NCBI GenBank assembly: GCA_024679535.1
Contig: JAIBDF010000009.1
Location: 1 to 41,951, forward strand
Direction of reading: 5' to 3'
DNA from: Chromatiales bacterium
GTDB lineage: Bacteria > Pseudomonadota > Gammaproteobacteria > Steroidobacterales > Woeseiaceae
Length of the DNA stretch: 41,951 nt
Shown: one piece after another, positions 1 to 8,651 of the stretch
Layout of the letters: each line of letters opens with the position of its first letter
How positions within the stretch are numbered: the first letter of the stretch is position 1
Notes under the pieces: generated by a model
The model's database searches: none
The model's input: only the letters and a program-made list of their open reading frames with translations
Told to the model about the DNA's origin: nothing
Position numbers and translations under genes: made by a program

Positions 1-678
1 CTCGACACCGCCTATAACATCGGGACTCCCGAGGGTGTCGAACTTCGCCTGCCCGTGGCCGGTCTCGCCCCGCGCTCACTTGCGTGGCTGCTCGACGCGC
101 TGATCAAGTTCCTGTCGCTGGCGGTAATTTCCATCATTCTGCAGATTCTTGGCGACCTGGGAACCGGGATCTACCTCCTGCTGGTTTTCGTGCTTCTGTG
201 GTTCTACAACGTTCTGTTCGAGGTCTTTAATCACGGCACAACGCCCGGGAAGCACGCCCTCGGCCTGCGTGTCATGAACACCAATGGGACGCCAGTGGGA
301 TGGTCCGGGTCGCTGATCCGCAACCTGATCCGTTTCATCGACGTTCTACCGGGCTGCTATGCCTTTGGTTGTGCCGCGGTCCTGTTGAGCCGGCAGTTCC
401 AGCGCCTCGGTGATCTCGCCGCGGGCACCATCGTCGTGTACGCGCCGAAGCAGACCGCCAGGGGTAAGCACGGTGACGCATCACCGGTTACGCTCAAAGC
501 CCATCTATCTCTCGACGAACAGCAGGCAATTGTCAGCTTCGGCGAGCGCGCCAGTCTCCTGAACACGGAGCGTGCCGAAGAACTCGCGGCGATTCTCGAG
601 CCGGTACTGGAAGGCGTCGACCGGCAAAGATTGATCGGTCATGCGAACTGGCTGATCGGAGAGCGGAAGGCGCCATGA
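1..678 (+). CDS. RDD family membrane protein (5' end outside window)
   Basis: The reading frame is open from the first base of the window. The residues before the first in-frame GTG (position 55) already fit the start of RDD proteins (LDTAYNIGTPEGVELRL), so the true start lies upstream and this is a 5'-partial gene of at least 225 residues. The RDD signature is seen as RSLAWLLDA, followed by hydrophobic helices and a soluble C-terminal tail of about 75 residues. RDD proteins are small multi-helix inner-membrane proteins, some proposed to be transporters; the substrate is unknown. Its stop overlaps the start of the next gene (ATGA at 675-678). It is the first visible gene of a MoxR/DUF58 operon, where an RDD protein commonly sits beside a SpoIIM-like protein. 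Confidence 0.88.
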   Translation, partial: LDTAYNIGTPEGVELRLPVAGLAPRSLAWLLDALIKFLSLAVISIILQILGDLGTGIYLLLVFVLLWFYNVLFEVFNHGTTPGKHALGLRVMNTNGTPVGWSGSLIRNLIRFIDVLPGCYAFGCAAVLLSRQFQRLGDLAAGTIVVYAPKQTARGKHGDASPVTLKAHLSLDEQQAIVSFGERASLLNTERAEELAAILEPVLEGVDRQRLIGHANWLIGERKAP

Positions 679-1664
679 GGCAGGAGGCTTTCGAATCTCG
701 ACATGCGCCAACGTGGACGACTTTCGAAGAGTGGATAGATGCGCTCTCCAAGCCGCGTCTCCGGCAACGCTCCAATACCGAGTCACTTGAGACCATCAGC
801 AAGAATTTTCCTGCGATGTACCGCCAGATTTGTCATCACCTCGCGCTCGCCCGGACACGCCGTTACAGCATCGGATTGCAGCAACGGCTGAATCAGCTCG
901 CACTCGACGGCCACCAGCACCTCTATCGAACGCGCACACCCTTTTTTACGTCGATCGGCCATTTTCTCGCCAGGGACTTTCCCGCGGCATTTCGCCAACA
1001 GTGGCGCTTCATGCTGACGTCCACACTGCTGTTCTACCTGCCGGCACTGATCATGGCGCTCGCGGTAGTGTTCCAGCCCGAAATTATCTTCTCACTACTC
1101 GATCCCGGCAGTGTCTCCACAATGGAAGAAATGTATGACCCGGCCAACGACGTGCTGGGACGCGAAAGAGGGTCGGATTCCGACTTCCAGATGTTCGGCT
1201 ACTACATTTATAACAACATCAGTGTCGGCTTCCGCACGTTTGCCGGAGGCCTGTTGTTCGGGCTGGGCAGCCTCTTCTTCCTGATTTTCAATGGGCTGTA
1301 CTTTGGTGCTGTGAGCGCACACCTCTCAATAGCGGGCTTCACCGAAACGTTCTGGTCGTTTGTTTTTGGACACAGTTCGTTTGAGCTAACCGCTATCACT
1401 ATCTTTGGCGGCGTCGGTCTGATGATTGGCTACGGCGCCCTGGCGCCCGGCCGGATGACTCGTTGGCAGTCAATTCGCAGCAGAGCGACGAGCGGGCTAC
1501 CACTGATCTATGGCGGCACCCTAATGCTGGTCGCAGCTGCCTTCGTCGAGGCGTTCTGGTCATCGACTGCCTGGCCGCCGGCAAGCTTCAAGTACACGGT
1601 CGGCGCATTCCTGTGGGTAGTCCACGGACTCTACTTCTTCCTGTTGGGCCGCAATGAACCTTGA
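675..1664 (+). CDS. SpoIIM/DUF95-like integral membrane protein
   Basis: A 329-residue protein with a soluble N-terminal region of about 110 residues followed by several membrane helices. The C-terminal half carries the spacing typical of the stage II sporulation protein M (DUF95) family: a YNNISVGFRTF segment near residue 178, a glycine-rich helix, an NGLYFGA segment and a GHSSFE segment. Outside spore formers, members of this family usually neighbour MoxR, DUF58 and RDD genes, and their role is not settled; sporulation is not implied. The ATG at 675 overlaps the preceding stop and the C-terminus overlaps the next gene by 11 bases, indicating translational coupling. Confidence 0.85.
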   Translation: MRQEAFESRHAPTWTTFEEWIDALSKPRLRQRSNTESLETISKNFPAMYRQICHHLALARTRRYSIGLQQRLNQLALDGHQHLYRTRTPFFTSIGHFLARDFPAAFRQQWRFMLTSTLLFYLPALIMALAVVFQPEIIFSLLDPGSVSTMEEMYDPANDVLGRERGSDSDFQMFGYYIYNNISVGFRTFAGGLLFGLGSLFFLIFNGLYFGAVSAHLSIAGFTETFWSFVFGHSSFELTAITIFGGVGLMIGYGALAPGRMTRWQSIRSRATSGLPLIYGGTLMLVAAAFVEAFWSSTAWPPASFKYTVGAFLWVVHGLYFFLLGRNEP

Positions 1665-3195
1665 GAACGTCACCATCGAAATGCGACCCCGCAGCGAGTG
1701 GGAGGCTACCGATTTGGGCGCGCGCATGATCCGCCGAGATGCGAAGGCCATATACGCGGTTTGGTTCACGGTGACACTGCCTTTTCTTGCGCTGGCTCTG
1801 CTCCTGAATTTTTTAACGCCCTACGGCGCATTGGCCATGCTCCTTTACTGGTGGTTCGAACCCGTCGCTGATGGCGCCATCCTCCGAATCATTTCGCGTC
1901 GGCTGTTTGGCGAAGATGCCGACGTCACTGCCACCTTGAAGGCCGTGCCCAGGCTGTGCTGGATGAACCGCATTTATCTGCTCAGCCCGTATCGACTGCA
2001 CTTCGCTCGGTCGGTTGCCATGCCCGTCACGCAATTGGAGGGACTCAAGGGCCCGGCACGCCGCACTCGCAGCAAGGTACTCAACCTCAGGATCTTCAAC
2101 TACGGCGTGGGCATAACGGCAGTCTACGCGCACCTCGTCATGGCGCTGTATCTTGGCGTCATACTGATCGGTTACTCGTTCATACCGGAAATCTACAGGA
2201 GCACGCTGGGTGACAGCTGGCTGGAACTCTTCTGGATGACTTCGAGCACCAGCGCCACTGCGATCGGTCTTCTGTCCTTCTATATTGCGCAGAGTGCTTT
2301 GCAGCCATGGTATGTCGGCGCGGGCTTCGGACTGTATATCAACTGCCGCACGCAACTTGAGGCCTGGGACGTCGAGGTAGCGTTCCGGCGGATCGTGCAG
2401 CGCCGTGCGGGGGTTGCCGCCGCCATCGTGCTCGCCATGTTCATCCTGCCTCAGTTTCTGTCACCGGCAATGGCGCTCGCACAGGAACCCGACACTGAAA
2501 TTGCCGCCGAAGCGGCTGATCCCGATCCCGGGTTCGTCGGTTTCTGGAGTGATGATGAGGTCAAGCCCGCGCTCAAGTCCGTCAGGTCCAGTGAAGCGTT
2601 GCAGACCACACAACGGATCGAAGACTGGCAGCGCATCCGCTCTGACGAAACCAAAGAGAAGCAAGACGCCAATAGCTCAGGTTGGATCAGGAACATGCTG
2701 AATGCGGTCTTCAAGCTCGTTTCGACGGCCCTTGAGTTCGCGCTCTGGATAATCGTCGCCATCCTGCTGATCATGATGTTTCTGACGCGCGATCGCTGGT
2801 TGCCCTATCTCGGACTGCCCGGCTACGGGCCACCAGCCGAACGACGAATTTTCCTGGCGGGTGGCGAACTAACCGCCGACGAGCTTCCTGATGACATCGT
2901 GGACGCCGTTCTGGGCGCGTGGCGCGCCGGCCACAAACGCGAAGCACTGAGCCTGCTCTATCAGGGCAGCGTGTTTGCCGCAGTGAGAGAACATGGTGTT
3001 CGCTTGCCGCGTAGCGCAACCGAGGGCGCTTGCGTGCGCGCAGTCTCGGCACAGACAGATACGGAACGCGCAAATTTTTTCCGGCGTGTCGTCAGCGTCT
3101 GGATTGGCTGTGCATACGGCGACCAGGAGCCGGATGATGATGCCGTGCTGCCCCTGTGCGACGAGTGGCGTGAACACTTCGGAGCCACGCAATGA
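1654..3195 (+). CDS. Multi-pass membrane protein with DUF4129-like C-terminal domain
   Basis: A 513-residue protein. Hydrophobic helices are visible near residues 31-66, 151-178, 190-215 and 256-278, then a polar stretch of about 75 residues, another helix near 358-378, and a soluble C-terminal helical domain (about 416-512) that resembles DUF4129, including the segment EALSLLYQGSVFAAVREHGV. DUF4129 proteins are frequent partners of MoxR/DUF58 systems and are thought to act at the membrane, but no biochemical role is established. The gene begins inside the previous one and overlaps the next by four bases. The segment ending PAMALAQ near residue 278 resembles a signal-peptide cleavage site, so the polar stretch after it is probably periplasmic. 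Confidence 0.8.
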   Translation: MNLENVTIEMRPRSEWEATDLGARMIRRDAKAIYAVWFTVTLPFLALALLLNFLTPYGALAMLLYWWFEPVADGAILRIISRRLFGEDADVTATLKAVPRLCWMNRIYLLSPYRLHFARSVAMPVTQLEGLKGPARRTRSKVLNLRIFNYGVGITAVYAHLVMALYLGVILIGYSFIPEIYRSTLGDSWLELFWMTSSTSATAIGLLSFYIAQSALQPWYVGAGFGLYINCRTQLEAWDVEVAFRRIVQRRAGVAAAIVLAMFILPQFLSPAMALAQEPDTEIAAEAADPDPGFVGFWSDDEVKPALKSVRSSEALQTTQRIEDWQRIRSDETKEKQDANSSGWIRNMLNAVFKLVSTALEFALWIIVAILLIMMFLTRDRWLPYLGLPGYGPPAERRIFLAGGELTADELPDDIVDAVLGAWRAGHKREALSLLYQGSVFAAVREHGVRLPRSATEGACVRAVSAQTDTERANFFRRVVSVWIGCAYGDQEPDDDAVLPLCDEWREHFGATQ

Positions 3196-4328
3196 GGCAG
3201 TCCACAATCATCCTGTTGTTGGTGCTCGCCGGCGTGCTCTTTGGTGCATGGTTTTTCACTTACCATGAGAAGGTAATAAAGACCGAGTACATCGGGTACT
3301 CCGGCGAGGCTCGAGTCAACGACTTCCTGGCTGCGGAGATGTTGATTACAGAGCTCGGGCTTGAGGCTGATTCACGCTCGGAACTCGTGCCTACCGAATG
3401 GATGCCCGGTCAATACGACACGCTGATGGTGCATGCGTCAGAGTCTATTTCGTTTGGTGCGGAGTTCGACATGCTCGCGTCCTGGGTTCTGAATGGCGGA
3501 CACCTCGTCCTGCTACCACCCCAGCGGGACACTGAATTAACCGACATTATTCTCGACTATTTTGGCTTTAGTCTGGAGCCGCGTGCAGCTGGCGACACGG
3601 ACAATGATGACGGTACGGAAGAGACCAAAACAGACGAGGACGAAACCTCCGATTATCTCATCGACCTCGACTCGACGCTGGTGCGCATTCAGCCGCATGA
3701 CGGCATTACAACGAGTGCCACGCTGTCGGCCGACGACGGTATCATCGCCGCACGACGCGAATGGGGAGACGGGTACGTCACCGTCGTTGCAAACGCCTGG
3801 TATTTCTCAAACTACAACCTGGACGAGTATGACCACGCCCGGCTGCTTATGGACATCGTCGCTGGTTACGTCAAGGAGGGAAAAACCTGGTTTATCTACA
3901 ACACGGCTTTTCCTTCTTTATGGGAACTGATCTGGAAGAACGGGCCGTTTGTCGTCCTCGGCTTCGCCGCCAGCCTGTTGTTGTGGCTCTGGTCCAGGGC
4001 AACGAGATTCGGGCCCGCTGTTGGGCCGGATTCGCTGGCACGACGATCCATCCTCGAACACGTGCGCGCGGCCGGCAATTTCGCCTGGCGCAATCACAGC
4101 GCCGCAGATCTTGTTACTAGCTCGACCGCCGCTATTCTGCATGAGGCAGAGCGTCGACATCCGGGCATCGGCCGCCTGGCCCCACAGGCCCAGGCACAAC
4201 AACTCGCCAGGATGACGGGCATGCATGACTCGTATGTGTTCGATGCCCTGTTCAACCAGGACCACACCAGCCATCGTGATTTCACTCGCCTGATGAAAGT
4301 TCTACAACGAATAAGGAAGAACCTATGA
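3192..4328 (+). CDS. DUF4350 domain protein, membrane anchored
   Basis: A 378-residue protein with an N-terminal helix (about 5-22), a long periplasmic-type region and a second helix near 250-268, then a cytoplasmic tail of about 110 residues. The segment after the first helix (SGEARVNDFLAAEMLITELG, then a WVLNGGHLVLLPP strand) is the usual DUF4350 arrangement, related in fold to glutamine-amidotransferase-like and GldG-type domains. An acidic insert (about residues 135-155, rich in D, E and T) interrupts the domain. It lies between the DUF4129-like gene and moxR, the order commonly seen in gammaproteobacterial MoxR operons. Both ends overlap neighbours by four bases. It probably provides a periplasmic module for the chaperone system. 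Confidence 0.8.
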   Translation: MRQSTIILLLVLAGVLFGAWFFTYHEKVIKTEYIGYSGEARVNDFLAAEMLITELGLEADSRSELVPTEWMPGQYDTLMVHASESISFGAEFDMLASWVLNGGHLVLLPPQRDTELTDIILDYFGFSLEPRAAGDTDNDDGTEETKTDEDETSDYLIDLDSTLVRIQPHDGITTSATLSADDGIIAARREWGDGYVTVVANAWYFSNYNLDEYDHARLLMDIVAGYVKEGKTWFIYNTAFPSLWELIWKNGPFVVLGFAASLLLWLWSRATRFGPAVGPDSLARRSILEHVRAAGNFAWRNHSAADLVTSSTAAILHEAERRHPGIGRLAPQAQAQQLARMTGMHDSYVFDALFNQDHTSHRDFTRLMKVLQRIRKNL

Positions 4329-5299
4329 CCGACCAGCAAACCGACGCCGGGCAGCTGTACCAGCAGGTGCAGGCACTGCGCACAGAAATTGAGCGGGCGT
4401 TTATCGGACAGGCCAGCGTGGTCGACGATATCGTCCTGGCGTTACTGACGGCCGGTCACGTACTGCTCGAAGGTGTACCAGGCCTCGGTAAAACGCTGTT
4501 GGTCAAGTCAATGTCGAAAGCCATCGGCGGCGAGTTCTCCCGTATCCAGTTCACGCCCGACCTGATGCCAAGCGATGTCAGCGGCCACGCCGTGTATGAC
4601 CCGAAAAGCGAGAAATTCCGGGTGCGGCGCGGCCCTGTCTTCACAAATCTCCTGTTGGCCGACGAAATCAACCGCGCGCCGGCCAAAACCCAGGCAGCAC
4701 TACTCGAAGTCATGCAGGAAAACCAGGTCACCATCGAGGGTCAGTCGGCGCATCTGAAGCCACCATTCATGACGGTGGCCACGCAGAACCCGGTGGAACA
4801 TGAGGGCACCTACCCGCTTCCCGAGGCGCAGCTTGACCGCTTCCTTTTTAAGGTCCTGATCGACTATCCAGACCATGAAGCCGAGAAGAAGATTGTGTCT
4901 GCCGTCACGGCCGAGCGTGTCGGCGACTCGCTTTACGTTGATGACGTGAAAACCGTGATGAGCTGTGATGACGTTATCGCCGCACAGCAACTCGTCGCGC
5001 GCACACGGATTGACGATGTGGTGCTCGATTACGCTGTACGCATCGCCCGCCAGACCAGGCAGGCGTCGGGCATCCGCATGGGTGCCGGCCCGCGCGGGGC
5101 TATCTCGATCGTACGCGCGTCGCGTGCCTGCGCCGTGTTGCAGAGTCGCGACTTCGTGACACCCGACGATGTCCGCAAGGTCGCCGTCCCCGCACTGCGC
5201 CACCGCATCGCGTTGGCTCCGGAGCTGGAGATCGAGGCCTATCGGCCGGACGACATCCTCCGCGACATACTCGAGAGCGTGGACGCGCCTCGAACGTGA
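4325..5299 (+). CDS. MoxR-family AAA+ ATPase
   Basis: A 324-residue AAA+ ATPase of the MoxR branch. The Walker A motif is GVPGLGKT (residues 50-57), Walker B is LLLADE (109-114) followed by INRAP, and the sensor 1 region reads ATQNPVEHEGTYPLPEAQLDRF, all typical of MoxR. The length matches the family, which forms hexamers and works with VWA-domain partners to mature or remodel target protein complexes. The partner is very likely the DUF58/VWA-like protein encoded immediately downstream with a four-base overlap. The start at 4325 is supported by the overlap with the previous stop and the upstream AAGGAAGA ribosome-binding sequence. Confidence 0.96.
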   Translation: MTDQQTDAGQLYQQVQALRTEIERAFIGQASVVDDIVLALLTAGHVLLEGVPGLGKTLLVKSMSKAIGGEFSRIQFTPDLMPSDVSGHAVYDPKSEKFRVRRGPVFTNLLLADEINRAPAKTQAALLEVMQENQVTIEGQSAHLKPPFMTVATQNPVEHEGTYPLPEAQLDRFLFKVLIDYPDHEAEKKIVSAVTAERVGDSLYVDDVKTVMSCDDVIAAQQLVARTRIDDVVLDYAVRIARQTRQASGIRMGAGPRGAISIVRASRACAVLQSRDFVTPDDVRKVAVPALRHRIALAPELEIEAYRPDDILRDILESVDAPRT

Positions 5300-6603
5300 T
5301 ACCCAGGCTGCCCATAATTGTCCTCGCTGTCGCACTGACGGTCGCGGGCCTGGCGGTCGCATTCTTTCCTGTGGCTACGAACGCGTGGCTTATCGCAGCC
5401 GGCCTCATCTCACTGGCCGCGATCGTGGATGCCGTGCTTTGCCTGCGGATCAGGGCACCGGGGTTCGAGCGCAAGATTCCGGGGTCGATGTCTTTAATGA
5501 CATGGACGGACATTCAACTCACGATCCGCAACGAACGGCAGCGTGGCGCATTGTTATTGCAGGCCTTCGACCATCATCCTTCATCGTTCGAATCCGACAA
5601 CCTGCCGCTCACACTGAAGATTGAGCCGGGGCGGTTTGTCGATGCGGTGTACCGCGTGCGGCCACTGGAACGCGGATCCGTAGTGTTTCCCGGATGCGAC
5701 CTGCGTATCGGATCCCCGCTGCGTCTCTGGTGGCGTCGCCGTTTTATCGAGGTGTCCTCGGAAGTGCGCGTCTATCCGAATTATTCGGCCATTTCGAAGC
5801 TGCTTGCATACGAGGTCGATAACCGGCTGCAAATGAGCGGCTTACGCCTGAGCCGGCGGCGCGGTGAAGGCATCGAGTTTCACCAACTGCGCGAGTATCG
5901 GGAAGGCGACAGCATGCGTGCGATTGACTGGAAGGCAACGGCCCGTATGAGTCGCCTGATCTCCCGTGAATACCAGGATGAGCGTGACCAGCAAATCGTT
6001 TTCATCCTCGACACGGGCCGGCGCATGCTGGCTAAGGATGGTGCGCTGAGTCACTTCGACCACACGCTTAATGCCATGTTGCTGCTGAGTTTCGTCGCAC
6101 TCCGACAAGGCGATGCGGCAGGCGTCCTCACCGCCGGCAGCGAACGCACCTGGTTTGCACCGAGGAAAGGCGCGGAAACCATCAATGGACTGCTCAATCA
6201 TGTTTACGACATTCAGCCAGAGCCCGTCGAGATCGACTACATCGCCGCCGCCACCGACCTGTCCGTAAGACAACGCAGGCGTTCGCTTATCGTTTTTCTA
6301 ACCAATGTGCGTGAAGAGGACTCCGAAGAACTGCGGATCGCCACGGACCTGCTACAACGCCGCCACCTCGTTATTCTGGCAAGCCTGCGGGAACGTGCGC
6401 TGGATGAATCGATAGAACGGGACGTACACAGCTTTGACGATGCTTTGCTCTTCGCATCAACGAATCGCTACCTCGATAGTCGGCGCGAGTCACACCGGCT
6501 CCTGGAAGCCAAAGGCGTTTATGTCGAGGACTGTCTGAGCGACGACCTGCCCACGGCGATTACCAACCGCTACCTGGCCATTAAGCGGGCTGGCGTTCTA
6601 TAG
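5296..6603 (+). CDS. DUF58 domain protein (VWA-like MoxR partner)
   Basis: A 435-residue protein with two N-terminal helices (about 5-25 and 31-50), a beta-rich region, then the DUF58 signature near residues 190-217 (GEGIEFHQLREYREGDSMR, then IDWKATAR). It is followed by a von Willebrand A-like strand, IVFILDTGRRM (about 233-243), in which the usual metal-site DxSxS appears as DTGRR, so a canonical MIDAS is doubtful. DUF58 proteins are the standard partner of MoxR ATPases. This is the last gene of the coupled operon. Only 27 bases separate it from a convergent gene, and no strong terminator is seen there. Confidence 0.92.
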   Translation: MIPRLPIIVLAVALTVAGLAVAFFPVATNAWLIAAGLISLAAIVDAVLCLRIRAPGFERKIPGSMSLMTWTDIQLTIRNERQRGALLLQAFDHHPSSFESDNLPLTLKIEPGRFVDAVYRVRPLERGSVVFPGCDLRIGSPLRLWWRRRFIEVSSEVRVYPNYSAISKLLAYEVDNRLQMSGLRLSRRRGEGIEFHQLREYREGDSMRAIDWKATARMSRLISREYQDERDQQIVFILDTGRRMLAKDGALSHFDHTLNAMLLLSFVALRQGDAAGVLTAGSERTWFAPRKGAETINGLLNHVYDIQPEPVEIDYIAAATDLSVRQRRRSLIVFLTNVREEDSEELRIATDLLQRRHLVILASLRERALDESIERDVHSFDDALLFASTNRYLDSRRESHRLLEAKGVYVEDCLSDDLPTAITNRYLAIKRAGVL

Positions 6604-6630
6604 AGTTTTGCGCTGCCCCCATTAGCGCTA

Positions 6631-7497
6631 TTACTCAGCAAGATGTTCATCGATTTGACGAATGACTTTGGCGGCTTTCGTGTGGGTGTCATGCGCGATG
6701 ACTTGCCCGGTGGTCGCTCCTCTTGCGTTCTGGATCAGAGCGGCGACGACTCGATCCAGCTCGGTCGATTCCATTGGCAGCTGCCAGAGCTTAGTAGAGC
6801 GCACCGGAAAGTCAGGGCCCATGAGTTCGCGCATGATCACGTTCCGGCGCGCCTGCAACGCTGTCGCCGCATTGTCCCCTGGCAGTGGCATCAAAAGCCC
6901 AGATGAAATGACCGCGTCCTTAAGCGCCTGGTCTGTGAAGAGACCGGAGTTCTTTTCGACGATTTCCTGGCTCCGGTCAGCGGCTTCGTAGAATTGGACC
7001 AGCGTATCTCTGAGAGCGCGATTGTCTATCTCGCCCAGGTTGCCGGTGTTGAGCAAGTCTGTATAGCCGGCGCGTGGAAGGCGCATGGTCCGACGGGCCG
7101 TGCTACGCAGAATGTGGGCCTCCACTTGCGGGCGCTCCGCGATAGCAACCGGCTTCAATCCGGACAACGCACGCGCTGCTTCTAGCGATGCCCTGGCTGT
7201 GTCGGCCGAAAACGTCTCGAACTCTTCAAGCTGTGCCAGCACTTCGACCAGATCACGTCTCACGACTTCCAGCGATTGCCGCATGTTTGAGGCCTCTCGT
7301 CGCTCCTCCCACCAGGCATCGATACCGAAGGCGAGCAGGATCGACAAGATAATGACAACCGACTCGAGAATCGCTCGACGAGCGACAGAATGTTTGTGAA
7401 ATGAAGTCCCACTATCAATGTTGGTGGAACCTTCTGAAGGCGCAACCGGATCATGCTGTTCAGAGGTCGAGGCAGTTTGGTGGGAATCGTTCATCAA
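6631..7497 (-). CDS. Hypothetical single-helix membrane protein
   Basis: A 288-residue protein. After a polar N-terminus of about 40 residues there is one membrane helix (RRAILESVVIILSILLAFGI, near 41-60) followed by DAWWEERRE and then a soluble, mainly helical domain rich in R, E and A. The combination 'ILESVxIxLSILLAFxIDAWW' with a charged helical tail recurs in unannotated proteins of many gammaproteobacteria, but I cannot assign a function. Two adjacent ATG codons (7497 and 7494) could start it; a GAG-containing sequence lies about a dozen bases upstream. It faces the DUF58 gene tail to tail and is not part of that operon. Confidence 0.8.
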   Translation of the reverse strand: MMNDSHQTASTSEQHDPVAPSEGSTNIDSGTSFHKHSVARRAILESVVIILSILLAFGIDAWWEERREASNMRQSLEVVRRDLVEVLAQLEEFETFSADTARASLEAARALSGLKPVAIAERPQVEAHILRSTARRTMRLPRAGYTDLLNTGNLGEIDNRALRDTLVQFYEAADRSQEIVEKNSGLFTDQALKDAVISSGLLMPLPGDNAATALQARRNVIMRELMGPDFPVRSTKLWQLPMESTELDRVVAALIQNARGATTGQVIAHDTHTKAAKVIRQIDEHLAE

Positions 7498-7893
7498 ATT
7501 GTGCTCTTTTGTGACGGCTCTATTCTACTATTCGTCGCCGATCCCGTTCGGGTCAATGTCGGCAGTGCGTCCATTTTGCGCAGAGAGTGTGTGGCTCAAG
7601 ACAGGATGAAATCAAGCTCCTGTTCCTTGGGAGCGACAAAACGGAGACTGTGCCGATTACTAATAGCGCGTTGGCTAAGCCGCAGACAAGGGCGGAGAAG
7701 CGCGCGGATCGGCGAGGGGCTGCAGCTGGTTGGGACCGTAGCTGAAGCAGCCCTGGGTTCGATGGCCGGTCAGAGTCGAGATTCGCAGCAGTGGCTCGGC
7801 GCTATGGGTAGCCGATACGTTTACTTTTCTGGATGGCACAGAATCACAGGTCCAGTCATATAAATTTGTGAGGTGCTGGTGCGGTTGCCTGTC
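7498..7893. other. Gene-free interval of about 400 bp
   Basis: I see no supportable gene here. The interval lies upstream of the minus-strand membrane protein and downstream of the minus-strand acetyltransferase, so it should contain the promoter of the former. A plus-strand open frame (7453-7863) overlaps the coding start of the membrane-protein gene antisense, gives an arginine-rich low-quality translation and lacks a ribosome-binding site, so I do not call it. No convincing repeat ends or RNA structure were recognised. Confidence 0.5.
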
Positions 7894-8364
7894 TCAAAAT
7901 CGCCGCTCCATAACGAGCACATTTACTCCGCGACTAATCACTTGCGCATACGGCTTCCAACCCAGCCGAGCGTACAACCCTCCATCCAGTGATTGAGTTT
8001 GCAGATGAAGCGTTCGCACTCCATACGTCGGCGCCAAATTTGCGATCGTCTCAACGAGTAGCGAAGCGTATCCCCTACCTCGTTGGTTGGCTGCTATATA
8101 AACGCCACCCAGCCAGTGTTCCTTCTCAGGAAACATCTCAGCCATTTCGTGAAACTTCAAGGCGGCTGCGCCCATTATCTCGTCACCGTTCGTTGCCACC
8201 AGGATGAATGGGATGACATCGTGGTTCAAGTAATCCTCTAGTCGCTCAGGCTCACCATCGGACGCGTTTTCGGGTGGTAGGTGGCCCCACTCGTCGTAAT
8301 ACCATTTTGAGATAATTGGAATCGCTTCCACGCGGTCAGCCAGATACTCAAACTTCAACCCCAT
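7894..8364 (-). CDS. GNAT family N-acetyltransferase
   Basis: A 156-residue protein of the Gcn5-related N-acetyltransferase fold. The acetyl-CoA pyrophosphate-binding loop is visible as NQRGRGYAS (residues 93-101), preceded by the strand WLGGVYIA and followed by a helix and the strand TLHLQTQS. The length is normal for a one-domain GNAT. The later segment GGLYARLGWKPYAQVISRGV is the usual 'F/YxxxGF' end region of the fold. The substrate cannot be predicted. It stands alone, divergent from the DUF2628-pilin gene. Confidence 0.9.
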   Translation of the reverse strand: MGLKFEYLADRVEAIPIISKWYYDEWGHLPPENASDGEPERLEDYLNHDVIPFILVATNGDEIMGAAALKFHEMAEMFPEKEHWLGGVYIAANQRGRGYASLLVETIANLAPTYGVRTLHLQTQSLDGGLYARLGWKPYAQVISRGVNVLVMERRF

Positions 8365-8431
8365 ACCAATAATTCCAGAAATTGCCGATCGGCAGATTTG
8401 TGACGAGAGCAGTCATTCTATCTTGAAAAAT

Positions 8432-8460
8432 CTGGGTGGCCAGCAACGGCCACTAGCCAG
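8432..8460. promoter_or_regulatory. Inverted repeat in divergent intergenic region
   Basis: GTGGCC and GGCCAC arms (8436-8441 and 8448-8453) flank a six-base loop, and CTGG/CCAG (8432-8435 and 8457-8460) extend the pairing past a three-base bulge. It lies in the roughly 290-bp gap between two divergently transcribed genes (7894-8364 minus and 8652-9542 plus), where an operator or a 5' leader hairpin is plausible. No T-run follows, so it is not a typical terminator. The rest of the gap shows no gene. Confidence 0.3.
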
Positions 8461-8651
8461 GAGTTGCATAGATCGAAAGTAAAGTGAGCGAAAATAATAA
8501 GTAGGCAGCAAGTGCGAGGAGCGAGTAGCGTCCGTGCGTAACAAAGTCATTCAAAATGTACGGGACAGGTCAGAAAAGTCCATCGTGCACCCAGACGATT
8601 CGCGTCAGAAATTTTTGCTACCATTTGACGTTAGTCGAACTGGAGTATGCC

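Noticed and set aside
675-1664. SpoIIM-like protein as evidence of sporulation
   Set aside because: The DUF95 family is widespread in non-sporulating bacteria beside MoxR genes; all other genes here are of Gram-negative type.
1813-2355. Minus-strand open frame of 180 codons
   Set aside because: It is antisense to the DUF4129-like gene and its composition is not protein-like.
4700-5362. Minus-strand open frame of 220 codons
   Set aside because: It is a shadow of moxR in GC-rich DNA, without ribosome-binding site or domain.
6610-6628. GCGCT/AGCGC stem between convergent genes as terminator
   Set aside because: Only five pairs with a nine-base loop and no T-run on either strand.
7453-7863. 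Plus-strand open frame of 136 codons in the gene-free interval
   Set aside because: It overlaps the coding start of the minus-strand membrane protein, is arginine-rich and has no ribosome-binding site.
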